A DNA stretch of 34,995 bases from Cellulomonas sp. ACRRI (GTDB taxonomy: Bacteria; Actinomycetota; Actinomycetes; Actinomycetales; Cellulomonadaceae). The stretch spans positions 1-34,995 of the forward strand of contig NZ_JAKRMS010000030.1 in assembly GCF_022346185.1 (NCBI RefSeq). The letters are read 5' to 3'. Of this stretch, positions 1 through 8,287 are shown in pieces. Made by a program: the position numbers and the translations under genes. The notes beneath the pieces are model-generated. The model did not search any database and had not been told where the DNA came from. It saw nothing but the letters and a program-made list of their open reading frames with translations. The stretch's first letter is position 1, and every line of letters starts with the position of its first letter.

Positions 1-180
1 GCGGAGTGGCCCGACGGCGACGGCACCGCCCACGGGCACCTGGGGGTGCTCAGCGCGTTCGTGCCCGGGGCGCAGGACGGGTTCGAGCTCGCCTGCGACC
101 TCGCGCGGCGCGGGGAGTCGTGGGCCGCCCCCACCCCCGACAGCGCCCCCGCGGGCGGCAAGGACACGGAGGACGAGTGA
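1..180 (+). CDS. 3' end of an unidentified gene (59 residues visible)
   Basis: The reading frame is open from the window edge to a TGA at 178-180. The last 59 residues contain a stretch ending FELACDLARRG, then a polar Pro/Ala/Asp-rich tail. The stop overlaps the next start by 4 bp (GTGA), so this is the upstream member of the same operon. In M. tuberculosis the gene before the HAD phosphatase (Rv1692) is the conserved Rv1691, and this fragment sits in the equivalent place. That positional match is an inference; too little protein is visible to name a family. Confidence 0.6.
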   Translation, partial: AEWPDGDGTAHGHLGVLSAFVPGAQDGFELACDLARRGESWAAPTPDSAPAGGKDTEDE

Positions 181-1229
181 CCCACGCACGGCTCCTCGGC
201 AGCGACACCCCGCTGGCCGAGCGCTACGACCTGGCCCTGGTGGACCTCGACGGCGTCGCGTACCGCGGCCACGAGCCGATCGACGGCGCCGCCGCCGGGC
301 TCGCGGGGGCGCGCGCCGCGGGCATGCGGCTGGTGTTCGTCACGAACAACGCCTCGCGCGAGCCGGAGTCGGTCGCGGACCAGCTCACCTCGCTGGACAT
401 CCCGACGCGGCCGGGTGACGTGCTGACCGCCGCGCAGGCCTGCGCGGCGCTGCTGGCGACCCGTCTGCAGCCTGGCGCGAAGGTGCTCGTGGTCGGCGGT
501 GCCGGGCTCGTCACCGCCGTGCGGGAGGCGGGCTTCGAGGTCGTCACGTCCGCCGACGACCGGCCGGAGGCGGTGGCCCAGGGCTTCGCCCCGGAGCTCG
601 GCTGGGCGCAGCTGGCCGAGGCGGCGTACGCCGTGGCGGGCGGCGCGTGGTTCGTCGCGAGCAACCTCGACAAGAGCCTGCCGACCGCCCGGGGCTTCGC
701 GCCGGGCAACGGCGCGCTCGTCGGCGCGGTGCAGGCGGCGACGGGCGTGGTGCCCGACAGCGCGGGCAAGCCGGCGGCGACGATGTACGAGATCGCGGTC
801 GAGCGGCACGGCGCGCGGGCGGCGCTGGTCGTCGGCGACCGGCTGGACACCGACCTGGCGGGCGCCCGCACGGGCGGGTTCGCGGGGCTGCACGTGCTCA
901 CGGGCGTGAGCACGGCCCGCGACGACGTCCTGGCGCCCGCGGGCCTGCGGCCGCACTACATCGCCGCGGACCTGGGGGGCCTGCTGGTCCCGCACCCCGC
1001 GCCGGTGCCGGCGGCGGAGGGGTGGTGGGCGTGCGGCGCGGCTGCGGCCCGCGTGACGTCCGGGCGCCTGGAGCTGGGCGGGGACGCGCCCGTGGGTGTC
1101 GACCTGGTGCGGGCGGCCTGCGCCGCGGCCTGGGCGGCGGTCGACGGGGGCGAGGAGCTGGACGAGTCCACCGTCCCCGACCTGCGTGTCACCCCCGAGG
1201 ACGCCGCGGGGGCGGTCGCCGGCCGGTAG
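177..1229 (+). CDS. HAD-IIA family sugar-phosphatase-like hydrolase
   Basis: A 350-residue HAD-superfamily hydrolase of class IIA (NagD/glycerol-3-phosphate phosphatase group). The nucleophile motif is DLDG (Asp23, Asp25), the family motif TNNAS follows near residue 58, the conserved Lys is in GKPAATMYE (Lys198), and the metal-binding GDRLDTD begins near residue 220. The mycobacterial orthologue by position, Rv1692, is described as a glycerol-3-phosphate phosphatase; that substrate is inferred here. About 70 C-terminal residues (GWWACGAAAARV to the end) lie beyond the core, as is usual in actinobacterial members. The GTG at 177 overlaps the upstream stop (GTGA), which decides the start. An open frame continues upstream, but that part lies over the preceding gene in another frame and reads as Arg-rich noise. 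Confidence 0.9.
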   Translation: MTHARLLGSDTPLAERYDLALVDLDGVAYRGHEPIDGAAAGLAGARAAGMRLVFVTNNASREPESVADQLTSLDIPTRPGDVLTAAQACAALLATRLQPGAKVLVVGGAGLVTAVREAGFEVVTSADDRPEAVAQGFAPELGWAQLAEAAYAVAGGAWFVASNLDKSLPTARGFAPGNGALVGAVQAATGVVPDSAGKPAATMYEIAVERHGARAALVVGDRLDTDLAGARTGGFAGLHVLTGVSTARDDVLAPAGLRPHYIAADLGGLLVPHPAPVPAAEGWWACGAAAARVTSGRLELGGDAPVGVDLVRAACAAAWAAVDGGEELDESTVPDLRVTPEDAAGAVAGR

Positions 1230-1356
1230 CCTGGCCGGCAGCGCAGGGGTGCACACACAGCAGACGTGGGACCAGCCGGGGGGACGCGACGGGGCCAGCA
1301 GGCCGGTCGGTCGCGGGCTGGCGGCAGCCGCCGCGGGCGGAGTGGGGAGTGGAGCC

Positions 1357-1500
1357 GTGGAGCCGACGGGCGACCAGGCGGTCGACCAGGCGGTCGTGCG
1401 CCTGACCGAGGTCACCGAGCTCACCCTGCGCGAGCAGCTCGCCGTGTTCGACGCCGTGCACGCGGCCCTGCAGGACCGGCTCGCCGACGCGGAGGGCTGA
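1357..1500 (+). CDS. small conserved protein between HAD phosphatase and TlyA (Rv1693-like)
   Basis: A 47-residue acidic protein starting VEPTGDQAVDQ and ending DRLADAEG. The GTG at 1357 has a purine-rich GGGGAG about 8 nt upstream. The body is a likely amphipathic helix (LTEVTELTLREQLAVFDAVH). M. tuberculosis has a small conserved protein (Rv1693) at exactly this position between the HAD phosphatase and tlyA, which supports a real gene rather than chance coding. Function is unknown; the helix could mediate protein-protein contact, but nothing shows a partner. The start of tlyA lies 5 bp after its stop, so the two are probably translated from one mRNA. Confidence 0.75.
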   Translation: MEPTGDQAVDQAVVRLTEVTELTLREQLAVFDAVHAALQDRLADAEG

Positions 1501-1505
1501 GGCGG

Positions 1506-2390
1506 GTGCCGACGCGCGTCGACGCCGCCCTCGTCCGTGACGGGCTCGCCCGGTCGCGGAAGCACGCGGCCGAGCTCATCGCCGCGGGCCGGGTGACGGT
1601 CGACGGCGCGCCCGTGCGCCGCCCGGCGGCGCCGCTCGGCGACGGCCAGCACCCGCGCGTCGAGCCGGGCGCGGACGGTCCCGGGGACGACTGGGCGTCC
1701 CGCGGCGCGCACAAGCTGCTCGGGGCGCTCGACGCGTTCGCCGACGTCGTGGTCGAGGGCCGCGACTGCCTGGACGCCGGGGCGAGCACGGGCGGGTTCA
1801 CCGACGTGCTGCTGCGCCGCGGTGCCCGCCGGGTGCTGGCGCTGGACGTCGGGCACGACCAGCTGGTCCAGCGGCTGCGGTCCGACCCCCGGGTCGAGGC
1901 GCGCGAGGGTGTCAACGTGCGGTACCTGACCCCGGCCGACGTCGACCCGGCTCCCGGGCTCGTGGTGGCCGACCTGTCGTTCATCTCGTTGACCCTGGTG
2001 CTGCCGGCGCTGGCCGCGGTCGCCGCGCCGGGCGCCGACCTGCTGCTCATGGTGAAGCCGCAGTTCGAGGTCGGGCGCGAGCGCCTGGGCTCGGGCGGCG
2101 TCGTGCGCAGCGCGGACCAGCGTGCGGAGGCGGTGCTGGCCGTCGCGGCCGTCGCGCAGAAGCAGGGTCTGCAGGTGCTCGGCGTGGCGCGCAGCCCGCT
2201 GCCGGGACCGAGCGGCAACGTGGAGTACTTCCTGCGGCTGCGCCGCAGGACCGAGCGCACCGGCACCCAGCGCACCGGCACCCAGCGCACCGGCACCCAG
2301 CCCGGTGCGCACACCGGCGACGCCCTCACCGGCGACGCCCTCGCGGCCCGGGTCCGGGCCGTCGTCACCGAGCAGGAGGAGGGCGCATGA
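1506..2390 (+). CDS. tlyA: TlyA family rRNA 2'-O-methyltransferase (S4 + FtsJ-like domains)
   Basis: A 294-residue protein. An N-terminal S4 RNA-binding domain (TRVDAALVRDGLARSRKHA, residues about 2-60) is followed by an FtsJ-type SAM methyltransferase fold with the SAM loop DAGASTGGFTD near residue 95 and ADLSFISL near residue 155. TlyA methylates the 2'-OH of C1409 in 16S and C1920 in 23S rRNA in mycobacteria, and its loss gives capreomycin resistance; activity here is inferred. The GTG at 1506 follows the small gene's stop with GGAGG-like purines in its last codons. The C-terminus has unusual 5-residue tandem repeats (RTGTQ three times, TGDAL twice) encoded by 15-bp DNA repeats. The stop overlaps nadK by 4 bp (ATGA). 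Confidence 0.95.
   Translation: MPTRVDAALVRDGLARSRKHAAELIAAGRVTVDGAPVRRPAAPLGDGQHPRVEPGADGPGDDWASRGAHKLLGALDAFADVVVEGRDCLDAGASTGGFTDVLLRRGARRVLALDVGHDQLVQRLRSDPRVEAREGVNVRYLTPADVDPAPGLVVADLSFISLTLVLPALAAVAAPGADLLLMVKPQFEVGRERLGSGGVVRSADQRAEAVLAVAAVAQKQGLQVLGVARSPLPGPSGNVEYFLRLRRRTERTGTQRTGTQRTGTQPGAHTGDALTGDALAARVRAVVTEQEEGA
2256..2341 (+). repeat. in-frame 15-bp tandem repeats in tlyA 3' end
   Basis: Three perfect copies of CGCACCGGCACCCAG run head to tail at 2256-2300, encoding RTGTQ three times. After an 11-bp gap, two perfect copies of CACCGGCGACGCCCT follow at 2312-2341. Both units are 15 bp, so gain or loss of a copy keeps the frame. They lie after the methyltransferase core, in a tail of low complexity. 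Confidence 0.95.
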
Positions 2391-3301
2391 CCAGCAGGCG
2401 GGTCCTGGTCGTCACGCACAGCGGGCGGGCCGAGGCGGTCACGGCGACCGAGGAGGCCGCCGCCGCGCTGGAGGCCGCCGGCTTCACGCCGGTGCTCGCG
2501 GGCGAGGACGTGCCCGGCATGGCGTTCCACGACATCGAGCTGGCGATGATCCTCGGCGGCGACGGCACGATCCTGCGCGCCGCGGAGCTCGCGCGCGGTG
2601 CCGGGGTGCCGCTGCTGGGGATCAACCTGGGCCACGTGGGCTTCCTCGCGGAGAGCGAGCGGGACGACATCAAGGAGGCGGTGCGCCGGATCGCGGCGGG
2701 GGACTACACCGTCGAGGAGCGCACGACGCTCCAGGTGCAGGTCCAGGTGCCCGGACGGCGGGACCCGGTGACGGGCTGGGCGCTGAACGAGGCCGCGCTG
2801 GAGAAGGCCGAGCCGGCGCGGATGGTCGAGGTCGTGCTCGAGGTGGACGACCGCCCGCTGTCGAGCTTCGGCTGCGACGGCGTCGTGCTGGCGACGTCGA
2901 CCGGCTCCACCGCGCACGCGTTCTCGGCGGGCGGCCCCGTCGTGTGGCCCGAGGTCGACAGCCTGATCGTGGTGCCGCTGTCGGCGCACGCGCTGTTCGC
3001 GCGCCCGCTGGTGGTCGGGCCGCGCAGCGTCGTCGCGGTCGAGGTGCTGACGCGGTCGCCCTCGGCGGCGGTGCTGGTCTGCGACGGGCGCCGGCACATC
3101 GAGGTGCCCGCCGGCTCGCGCGTCGAGGTGCGCCGGTCGCCGGTCCCGGTCAGGCTGGCCCGGCTGACCCCGGCGCCGTTCACGGACCGGCTGGTGAACA
3201 AGTTCGGGCTCCCCGTGGTCGGATGGCGGGGGCGCGCCCCGGAGATCCCGGCGCGCGACCGTGTGCCCGGCGCCACCCGCGCGCCGGCCGACGAGGACTG
3301 A
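2387..3301 (+). CDS. nadK: NAD kinase
   Basis: A 304-residue NAD(+) kinase (PpnK), which phosphorylates NAD to NADP with ATP or polyphosphate in the cytoplasm. The signature LGGDGTILRAAE is at residues about 56-67, and the second conserved block GCDGVVLATSTGSTA, which binds NAD, is near residue 165. Length is normal for the actinobacterial family. Its ATG overlaps the tlyA stop (ATGA) and its stop is 15 bp before recN, as in M. tuberculosis Rv1694-Rv1695-Rv1696, so it belongs to one translationally coupled operon. Nothing is missing or odd. Confidence 0.97.
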   Translation: MTSRRVLVVTHSGRAEAVTATEEAAAALEAAGFTPVLAGEDVPGMAFHDIELAMILGGDGTILRAAELARGAGVPLLGINLGHVGFLAESERDDIKEAVRRIAAGDYTVEERTTLQVQVQVPGRRDPVTGWALNEAALEKAEPARMVEVVLEVDDRPLSSFGCDGVVLATSTGSTAHAFSAGGPVVWPEVDSLIVVPLSAHALFARPLVVGPRSVVAVEVLTRSPSAAVLVCDGRRHIEVPAGSRVEVRRSPVPVRLARLTPAPFTDRLVNKFGLPVVGWRGRAPEIPARDRVPGATRAPADED

Positions 3302-3316
3302 GGAGCGGACGCGCGC

Positions 3317-5047
3317 GTGTTCGAGGAGATCACGATCAGCGACCTGGGCGTCATCACCGGCGCCCAGATCCGGCTGCACCCGGGGCTGACCGTCCTGACC
3401 GGGGAGACCGGCGCGGGCAAGACGATGGTGCTGACCGGGCTGAACCTGCTGCTCGGCGGCAAGGCCGACCCGGCGACGGTGCGGACCGGCGCGACCACGG
3501 CGGTCGTCGAGGGCCGGGTGGTCGTGCCGGAGGGCTCGCCGGTGCTGGAGCGGGCCGAGGAGGCCGGGGCCGCGGTGGACGACGACGGCGCTCTGCTGCT
3601 GGTCCGCACGGTGCAGGCCGCCACGGACGGCTCCGCGGGCCGGTCCCGGGCGCACCTCGGCGGCCGCTCGGTGCCGCAGGCGGTGCTGGGCGAGCTCGCG
3701 GAGCAGCTCATCACCGTGCACGGTCAGCAGGACCAGGCCCGGCTGCGCTCCCCGCAGCACCAGCGCGAGGCCCTGGACGCGTTCGCGGGGGCGGCGCACG
3801 GCGCCCTGCTCGGGGAGTACCGGCAGGCGTGGGCGGAGCGCGGCCGGCTGCAGGCGACGATCGACGACCTGACCGCCCGGCGGCAGGACCTCGCCCGCGA
3901 GGCCGAGCTGCTGCGGCTCGGGCTGGCGGAGGTCGAGCGGATCGACCCGCAGCCGGGGGAGGACGTCGACCTGGCGCGGGAGATCGAGCGCCTGGAGCAC
4001 GCGGAGGACCTGCGCGCCGCCGCCTCGGGCGCGCACGCGGCGCTGCTCGGGGACGAGGACGCCGGCGACGAGGGCGCGAACGCCGCGGCGCTGGTCGAGC
4101 ACGCGAAGAGGCTGCTGGACGGCGCCGGGAGCCACGACGCCCGGCTGGCCGAGCTGCGCGACCGGGTGGCGGAGGCCGGCTACCTGCTGGCGGACGCCGC
4201 CACGGAGCTGTCGTCGTACCTGCAGGACCTGCAGGCCGACCCGCTGCGCCTGGACGCCGCCCAGACCCGGCGCGCCGAGCTCGCGTCCCTGACCCGCTCC
4301 TACGGCGAGGACGTCGACGCGGTGCTGCGCTGGGCGGACGAGAGCGGCCGCCGGCTGCTCGACATCGGCGACGGCGACGAGAGGGTCGCCGGCCTGACGG
4401 CCGAGCGGGACGCCCTGGACGGGCGGCTCGCCGACCTCGCGGGGCGGATCGGCGCGGCCCGGCGGGAGGCCGCCGAGCGGCTCGCGGCGACCGTGTCGGC
4501 CGAGCTGGCCGGGCTCGCGATGGGCGGCGCCAGCCTGACCGTCCGGGTCGAGGCTGCGCCCGAGCTGGGCCCGCACGGTGGAGATGTCGTGGAGATGCTC
4601 CTGGTCCCGCACCCCGGCGCGCCGGGCCGGCCGCTCGGCAAGGGGGCGTCCGGCGGCGAGCTGTCGCGGGTCATGCTGGCGCTCGAGGTGGCCCTCGCCA
4701 CGTCGCCGGACCGCGGCGAGCACACCCCGGGGACGTTCGTGTTCGACGAGGTCGACGCCGGCGTGGGCGGGCGCGCCGCGACCGAGGTGGGGCGCCGGCT
4801 GGCGGCCCTGGCGCGGGGTTCGCAGGTCCTGGTGGTGACGCACCTGGCCCAGGTCGCCGCGTTCGCGGACCGCCACCTGGTGGTCACCAAGTCGCGGGAC
4901 GGCGCCGTCACGGCGTCGGACGTGGCTGAGGTGGCGGGGGAGGACCGGGTCCGCGAGCTGGCGCGGATGCTGTCCGGCCAGGAGGAATCCGGCACGGCGC
5001 GCGCGCACGCGGCGGAGCTCCTGGAGCTGGCGGATCTGGCACGATGA
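3317..5047 (+). CDS. recN: DNA repair protein RecN
   Basis: A 576-residue SMC-like ATPase of double-strand-break repair. Walker A GETGAGKT is at residues 29-36, the ABC signature KGASGGELS near residue 442 and Walker B FVFDEVDAGVGG near residue 473. The Q-loop region HGQQDQARL follows Walker A, and the middle (about 150-400) is Arg/Glu/Ala-rich with heptad-like spacing, consistent with the coiled-coil arms. GTG at 3317 is preceded by TGAGGAG 11 nt upstream and gives the family-typical N-terminus (MFEEITISDLGVI). The 3' end lies 6 bp before steA. Confidence 0.97.
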   Translation: MFEEITISDLGVITGAQIRLHPGLTVLTGETGAGKTMVLTGLNLLLGGKADPATVRTGATTAVVEGRVVVPEGSPVLERAEEAGAAVDDDGALLLVRTVQAATDGSAGRSRAHLGGRSVPQAVLGELAEQLITVHGQQDQARLRSPQHQREALDAFAGAAHGALLGEYRQAWAERGRLQATIDDLTARRQDLAREAELLRLGLAEVERIDPQPGEDVDLAREIERLEHAEDLRAAASGAHAALLGDEDAGDEGANAAALVEHAKRLLDGAGSHDARLAELRDRVAEAGYLLADAATELSSYLQDLQADPLRLDAAQTRRAELASLTRSYGEDVDAVLRWADESGRRLLDIGDGDERVAGLTAERDALDGRLADLAGRIGAARREAAERLAATVSAELAGLAMGGASLTVRVEAAPELGPHGGDVVEMLLVPHPGAPGRPLGKGASGGELSRVMLALEVALATSPDRGEHTPGTFVFDEVDAGVGGRAATEVGRRLAALARGSQVLVVTHLAQVAAFADRHLVVTKSRDGAVTASDVAEVAGEDRVRELARMLSGQEESGTARAHAAELLELADLAR

Positions 5048-5053
5048 ACGGCG

Positions 5054-6244
5054 ATGAAACTCCTGCCCTCGCGTAAGCGCTCCGCCGCGTCCCCCGGGGG
5101 CGAGCTCGTCGGCCCCGCCCGGGTCGACCCCCGCACCAAGTCGCTGACCAAGCGCCTGCGTCCGGGTGAGATCGCCGTGATCGACCACGTCGACATCGAC
5201 CGGGTGTCGGCCGAGGCGCTCGCCGCCTGCAAGCCCGCCGCGGTGCTCAACGCCGCGCGCTCGACGTCCGGCCGGTACCCGAACCTCGGCCCGGACATCC
5301 TGGTGTCCGCGGGCATCCCGCTCGTCGACGACCTCGGTCCCGACGTGATGACCCTGCGCGAGGGCCGCACGCTCCGCGTCGAGAACGGCGCGGTGTACGA
5401 CGGCGACACGCTTGTCGCCGAGGGCACCGTGCAGACCGAGCAGACGGTGGCGACCGACCAGGCCGCCGCGCGCGAGGGCCTGTCGGTCCAGCTCGAGTCG
5501 TTCGCCGCGAACACGATGGACTACCTGCGCCGGGAGCGCGACCTGCTGCTCGACGGCGTGGGCGTCCCGGACATCACGACGCAGATCGAGGGCCGGCAGG
5601 TGCTCATCGTGGTGCGCGGGTACCACTACAAGGAGGACCTGGTCACGCTGCGGCCGTACATCCGCGAGTACCGCCCGGTGCTCGTCGGCGTGGACGGCGG
5701 CGCGGACGCGATCCTCGAGGCCGGCTGGACGCCCGACATGATCGTCGGCGACATGGACTCGGTGTCCGACCGGGCGCTGCGCTGCGGCGCCGAGATCGTG
5801 GTGCACGCGTACCGGGACGGCCGCGCGCCGGGACTGGCGCGCGTCGACCAGCTCGGCGTGCCGCACATCGTGTTCCCGGCGACCGGCACCAGCGAGGACG
5901 TCGCGATGCTGCTGGCGGACGACAAGGGCGCCGAGCTGATCGTCGCCGTCGGCACGCACGCCACGCTCGTCGAGTTCCTGGACAAGGGCCGGTCGGGCAT
6001 GGCGTCGACGTTCCTCACCCGGCTCCGGGTCGGCAGCAAGCTGGTCGACGCCAAGGGGGTGTCCCGGCTCTACCGGAACCGGATCTCCAACCTCCAGCTG
6101 ACGCTGCTCGTGCTCGCGGGCCTGCTCGCGCTCGGCGTGGCCCTCGCGTCGACGACCGCCGGCCAGACCCTGATCGGGCTGGCCGCGGCCCGCTGGGACG
6201 ACTTCGTCTACTGGCTCGGGTCGCTGTTCGGCGGGTCGTCATGA
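5054..6244 (+). CDS. steA: SteA: putative cytokinetic-ring / cell-separation protein with TPK-like fold
   Basis: A 396-residue protein. The central part resembles the thiamine-pyrophosphokinase fold (VGVDGGADAILEAG, then MIVGDMDSV, around residues 215-238), and the C-terminus has one strong membrane segment (LTLLVLAGLLALGVALAS, about 350-368) followed by a short Gly/Ser tail. This is the architecture of the SteA family, which with SteB was linked to septal peptidoglycan splitting in Corynebacterium glutamicum. The kinase-like domain is not known to phosphorylate thiamine in this family. It follows recN and precedes the MctB/SteB-type gene, as in Rv1696-Rv1697-Rv1698. ATG at 5054 is chosen because an ATG at 5044 is in another frame. 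Confidence 0.9.
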   Translation: MKLLPSRKRSAASPGGELVGPARVDPRTKSLTKRLRPGEIAVIDHVDIDRVSAEALAACKPAAVLNAARSTSGRYPNLGPDILVSAGIPLVDDLGPDVMTLREGRTLRVENGAVYDGDTLVAEGTVQTEQTVATDQAAAREGLSVQLESFAANTMDYLRRERDLLLDGVGVPDITTQIEGRQVLIVVRGYHYKEDLVTLRPYIREYRPVLVGVDGGADAILEAGWTPDMIVGDMDSVSDRALRCGAEIVVHAYRDGRAPGLARVDQLGVPHIVFPATGTSEDVAMLLADDKGAELIVAVGTHATLVEFLDKGRSGMASTFLTRLRVGSKLVDAKGVSRLYRNRISNLQLTLLVLAGLLALGVALASTTAGQTLIGLAAARWDDFVYWLGSLFGGSS

Positions 6245-6317
6245 CGCGCGCCGCCACGCCCCGACCCGCCACCTCCCGTGCCGCGCACGCGCCGGCACCC
6301 GATCGAGAGCCCTCCCT

Positions 6318-7400
6318 GTGATCGACTTCCGCTACCACCTCGTCTCGCTGATCTCGGTGTTCCTCGCGCTCGCGGTGGGCATCGCCCTCGGCGCCGGCCC
6401 GCTCGAGGAGACGATCGGCAACACGCTCACGGGGCAGGTGGACCAGCTGCGCAGCGAGCGGGACCAGCTGCGCTCGGACCTGGACGAGGCGGGCTCCGAC
6501 CTCGCCGCGTCCGACGCGTTCGTCGAGGCCGCGGGCGCCGAGCTCGTCGCCGGCACGCTCGACCAGCGCCGCGTGGCCGTGATCGGGCTCGGCACGGTCG
6601 ACGGCGACGCGCGCGACGCGATCGAGGCGCAGCTGACCGCGGCGGGCGCGACCGTCAGCGCGGACGTGACGCTGAACGAGGCGTGGTCGTCCACCGACCT
6701 GCGGTCGTTCCGCCAGGCGCTCGTCGGCAACATCAGCAGCTACCTCGACCCGCAGCCGGCCGACGACGCCACCGCCGACACCTCGCTGTCGGAGGCGCTG
6801 GTGCAGGGCCTCACGGGCGCCGACCCGGCCAACCCGGACGCCCTGAGCGCCGACGCGGCGACGCTGCTCGAGTTCATGACGTCCGGCGACTCGCCGCTCG
6901 TGACCGTCGAGGGCGAGATCACCCAGCCCGCCGACGCGATCGTGCTGGTGGCGCCCACCGTCGCGCCCGAGGCCGTCCCCGCCGACGCCACGCCCGACGC
7001 CGACGAGGCCGCGGCCGTGCTGCAGTCGCAGATCGCGCTCGCCCGGGTCGCGCAGACCCGGTCCGAGGGCGCGGTCGTCGTCGACGGCCCGGTCACCGAC
7101 GGCACGCTCGTCGCGACGATCCTGGGCGACGACTCGGCGGCGGAGGCGATCACCACGGTGAGCGACGGCGACACGTCCGCCGGGCAGGTGTCGGTCCCCC
7201 TGGCGCTGAACGCGCGGATCGGCGGCACCAACGGCCACTACGGCCGCGGGGGCGACCTCACGACGATCCCCACCGCGACGACGCTGACCCCGCCGGACCG
7301 CACGCCGGTCGCGACCGGGGACGCGGGCGCGGGCGACGCCGCGGGCGACGTCACCGGCGACGCGGGCGAGGGCGCCGCCGACGAGGGGGCCCAGGGGTGA
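6318..7400 (+). CDS. steB: SteB / MctB-family membrane-anchored protein ('copper transporter' family)
   Basis: A 360-residue protein with an N-terminal signal-anchor in the family signature IDFRYHLVSLISVFLALAVG (residues 2-21), then a predicted coiled coil (VDQLRSERDQLRSDLDEAG) and an extracytoplasmic domain ending in an acidic Gly/Ala/Asp tail. Mycobacterial MctB (Rv1698) was proposed as a copper-export channel; the corynebacterial homologue SteB works with SteA in cell separation. A division role seems likelier here given the neighbours, but is not shown by the sequence. The GTG at 6318 gives the canonical N-terminus. Its stop overlaps the next start (GTGA). Confidence 0.9.
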   Translation: MIDFRYHLVSLISVFLALAVGIALGAGPLEETIGNTLTGQVDQLRSERDQLRSDLDEAGSDLAASDAFVEAAGAELVAGTLDQRRVAVIGLGTVDGDARDAIEAQLTAAGATVSADVTLNEAWSSTDLRSFRQALVGNISSYLDPQPADDATADTSLSEALVQGLTGADPANPDALSADAATLLEFMTSGDSPLVTVEGEITQPADAIVLVAPTVAPEAVPADATPDADEAAAVLQSQIALARVAQTRSEGAVVVDGPVTDGTLVATILGDDSAAEAITTVSDGDTSAGQVSVPLALNARIGGTNGHYGRGGDLTTIPTATTLTPPDRTPVATGDAGAGDAAGDVTGDAGEGAADEGAQG

Positions 7401-8287
7401 GCACCGCCCGCCGCCTCGCCGCGGCCGTCGCCGCGCGCGTCACGACGACGGTCGTCCGCGGCCTCCTGGACGACGAGCCCCCGGGCGGCGCGCGCCGCTG
7501 GGAGCGCACCAACCACCGGGGCGAGCCGGTGAGCCTGCTCGGCGGCCCCGCGGTCGCCGCGGGCGTGCTGGCCGGCGGTCTGGTCGGCGCCCCGTCGGCC
7601 CGGGACGGCGCGGCGCTGGCCGTCGCCACCACCAGCGCCACGGCGTTCGGCCTGGTCGACGACCTGACCGAGGACCGCGAGGGCACCGTGCGCAAGGGCC
7701 TGCGCGGCCACCTGGGCGCGCTGGCCCGCGGCGAGGTCACCACGGGCGGGCTCAAGGTGCTCGGCATCGGCGCGGGCGCGCTGGTCGCCGCCGCGCTGAG
7801 CCGGCCGCACGACCGGCTGCCCGCGGGCCGCGGCGCCGCGGCGGCGGTCCGGCTGGCCGACGTGGTCGCGGACGGCGCGCTGATCGCCGCCACCGCCAAC
7901 CTGGTCAACCTGCTCGACCTGCGGCCCGGGCGCGCGCTGAAGGCGGCGACGATCGCCGCCGCGCCCGCCGGGCTGCTGGGCGGCCGCGGCGGGGCCACGT
8001 CGGCCGCGGTGCTGGGCGCCGCCGTCGTCGAGCTGCCGGCGGACCTGGGCGAGCGGGACATGCTGGGCGACTCCGGCGCGAACGCCGTCGGCGCGGTGCT
8101 CGGCACGGCGGCGGTGCAGGGCTGCCCGCGGCCGGTGCGGCTCGCGCTGCTGGCCGGCGTGGTCGCGCTGACCGTCGCCTCGGAGAAGGTGTCGTTCACG
8201 CAGGTGATCGCGCGCACGCCGGTGCTGCGCGAGCTCGACGCGTGGGGGCGCCGGCCGGCGCACGTGCCCGGGGTGCCGGGGCGGTGA
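7397..8287 (+). CDS. MraY/WecA-like polyprenyl-phosphate glycosyl-1-phosphate transferase homologue
   Basis: A 296-residue membrane protein related to the MraY/WecA family, which moves a sugar-1-phosphate onto undecaprenyl phosphate. Recognisable blocks are GLVDDLTEDREGTVRKGLRGH (DD motif near residue 89), ATANLVNLLDLRPGRALK (the NxxNLxD block near residue 172) and RDMLGDSGANAVGAVLG near residue 220. Five or more hydrophobic Ala/Leu/Val segments separate them. The His-rich cytoplasmic loop typical of MraY/WecA is not visible; the C-terminus instead reads RTPVLRELDAWGRRP. The GTG at 7397 overlaps the steB stop by 4 bp and the stop overlaps the flippase start, so the three genes are coupled. 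The substrate is unknown and a non-catalytic role is possible. Confidence 0.75.
   Translation: MSTARRLAAAVAARVTTTVVRGLLDDEPPGGARRWERTNHRGEPVSLLGGPAVAAGVLAGGLVGAPSARDGAALAVATTSATAFGLVDDLTEDREGTVRKGLRGHLGALARGEVTTGGLKVLGIGAGALVAAALSRPHDRLPAGRGAAAAVRLADVVADGALIAATANLVNLLDLRPGRALKAATIAAAPAGLLGGRGGATSAAVLGAAVVELPADLGERDMLGDSGANAVGAVLGTAAVQGCPRPVRLALLAGVVALTVASEKVSFTQVIARTPVLRELDAWGRRPAHVPGVPGR

Noticed and set aside
1..180. Possible resemblance of the first fragment to a maltokinase N-terminal cap region
   Set aside because: The stretch is short, it ends a gene rather than starting one, and the match is only an impression, so no name is given.
2122..4929. A 935-codon plus-strand open frame across nadK and recN in a third frame
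   Set aside because: Arg/Gly/Ala-rich noise overlapping two well-defined genes in the correct frames.
1421..5959. A 1512-codon open frame on the minus strand opposite tlyA, nadK, recN and steA
   Set aside because: It is the antisense shadow of GC-rich third codon positions; the translation is low-complexity Arg/Gly/His/Val-rich and shows no domain, while the plus-strand genes are unmistakable.
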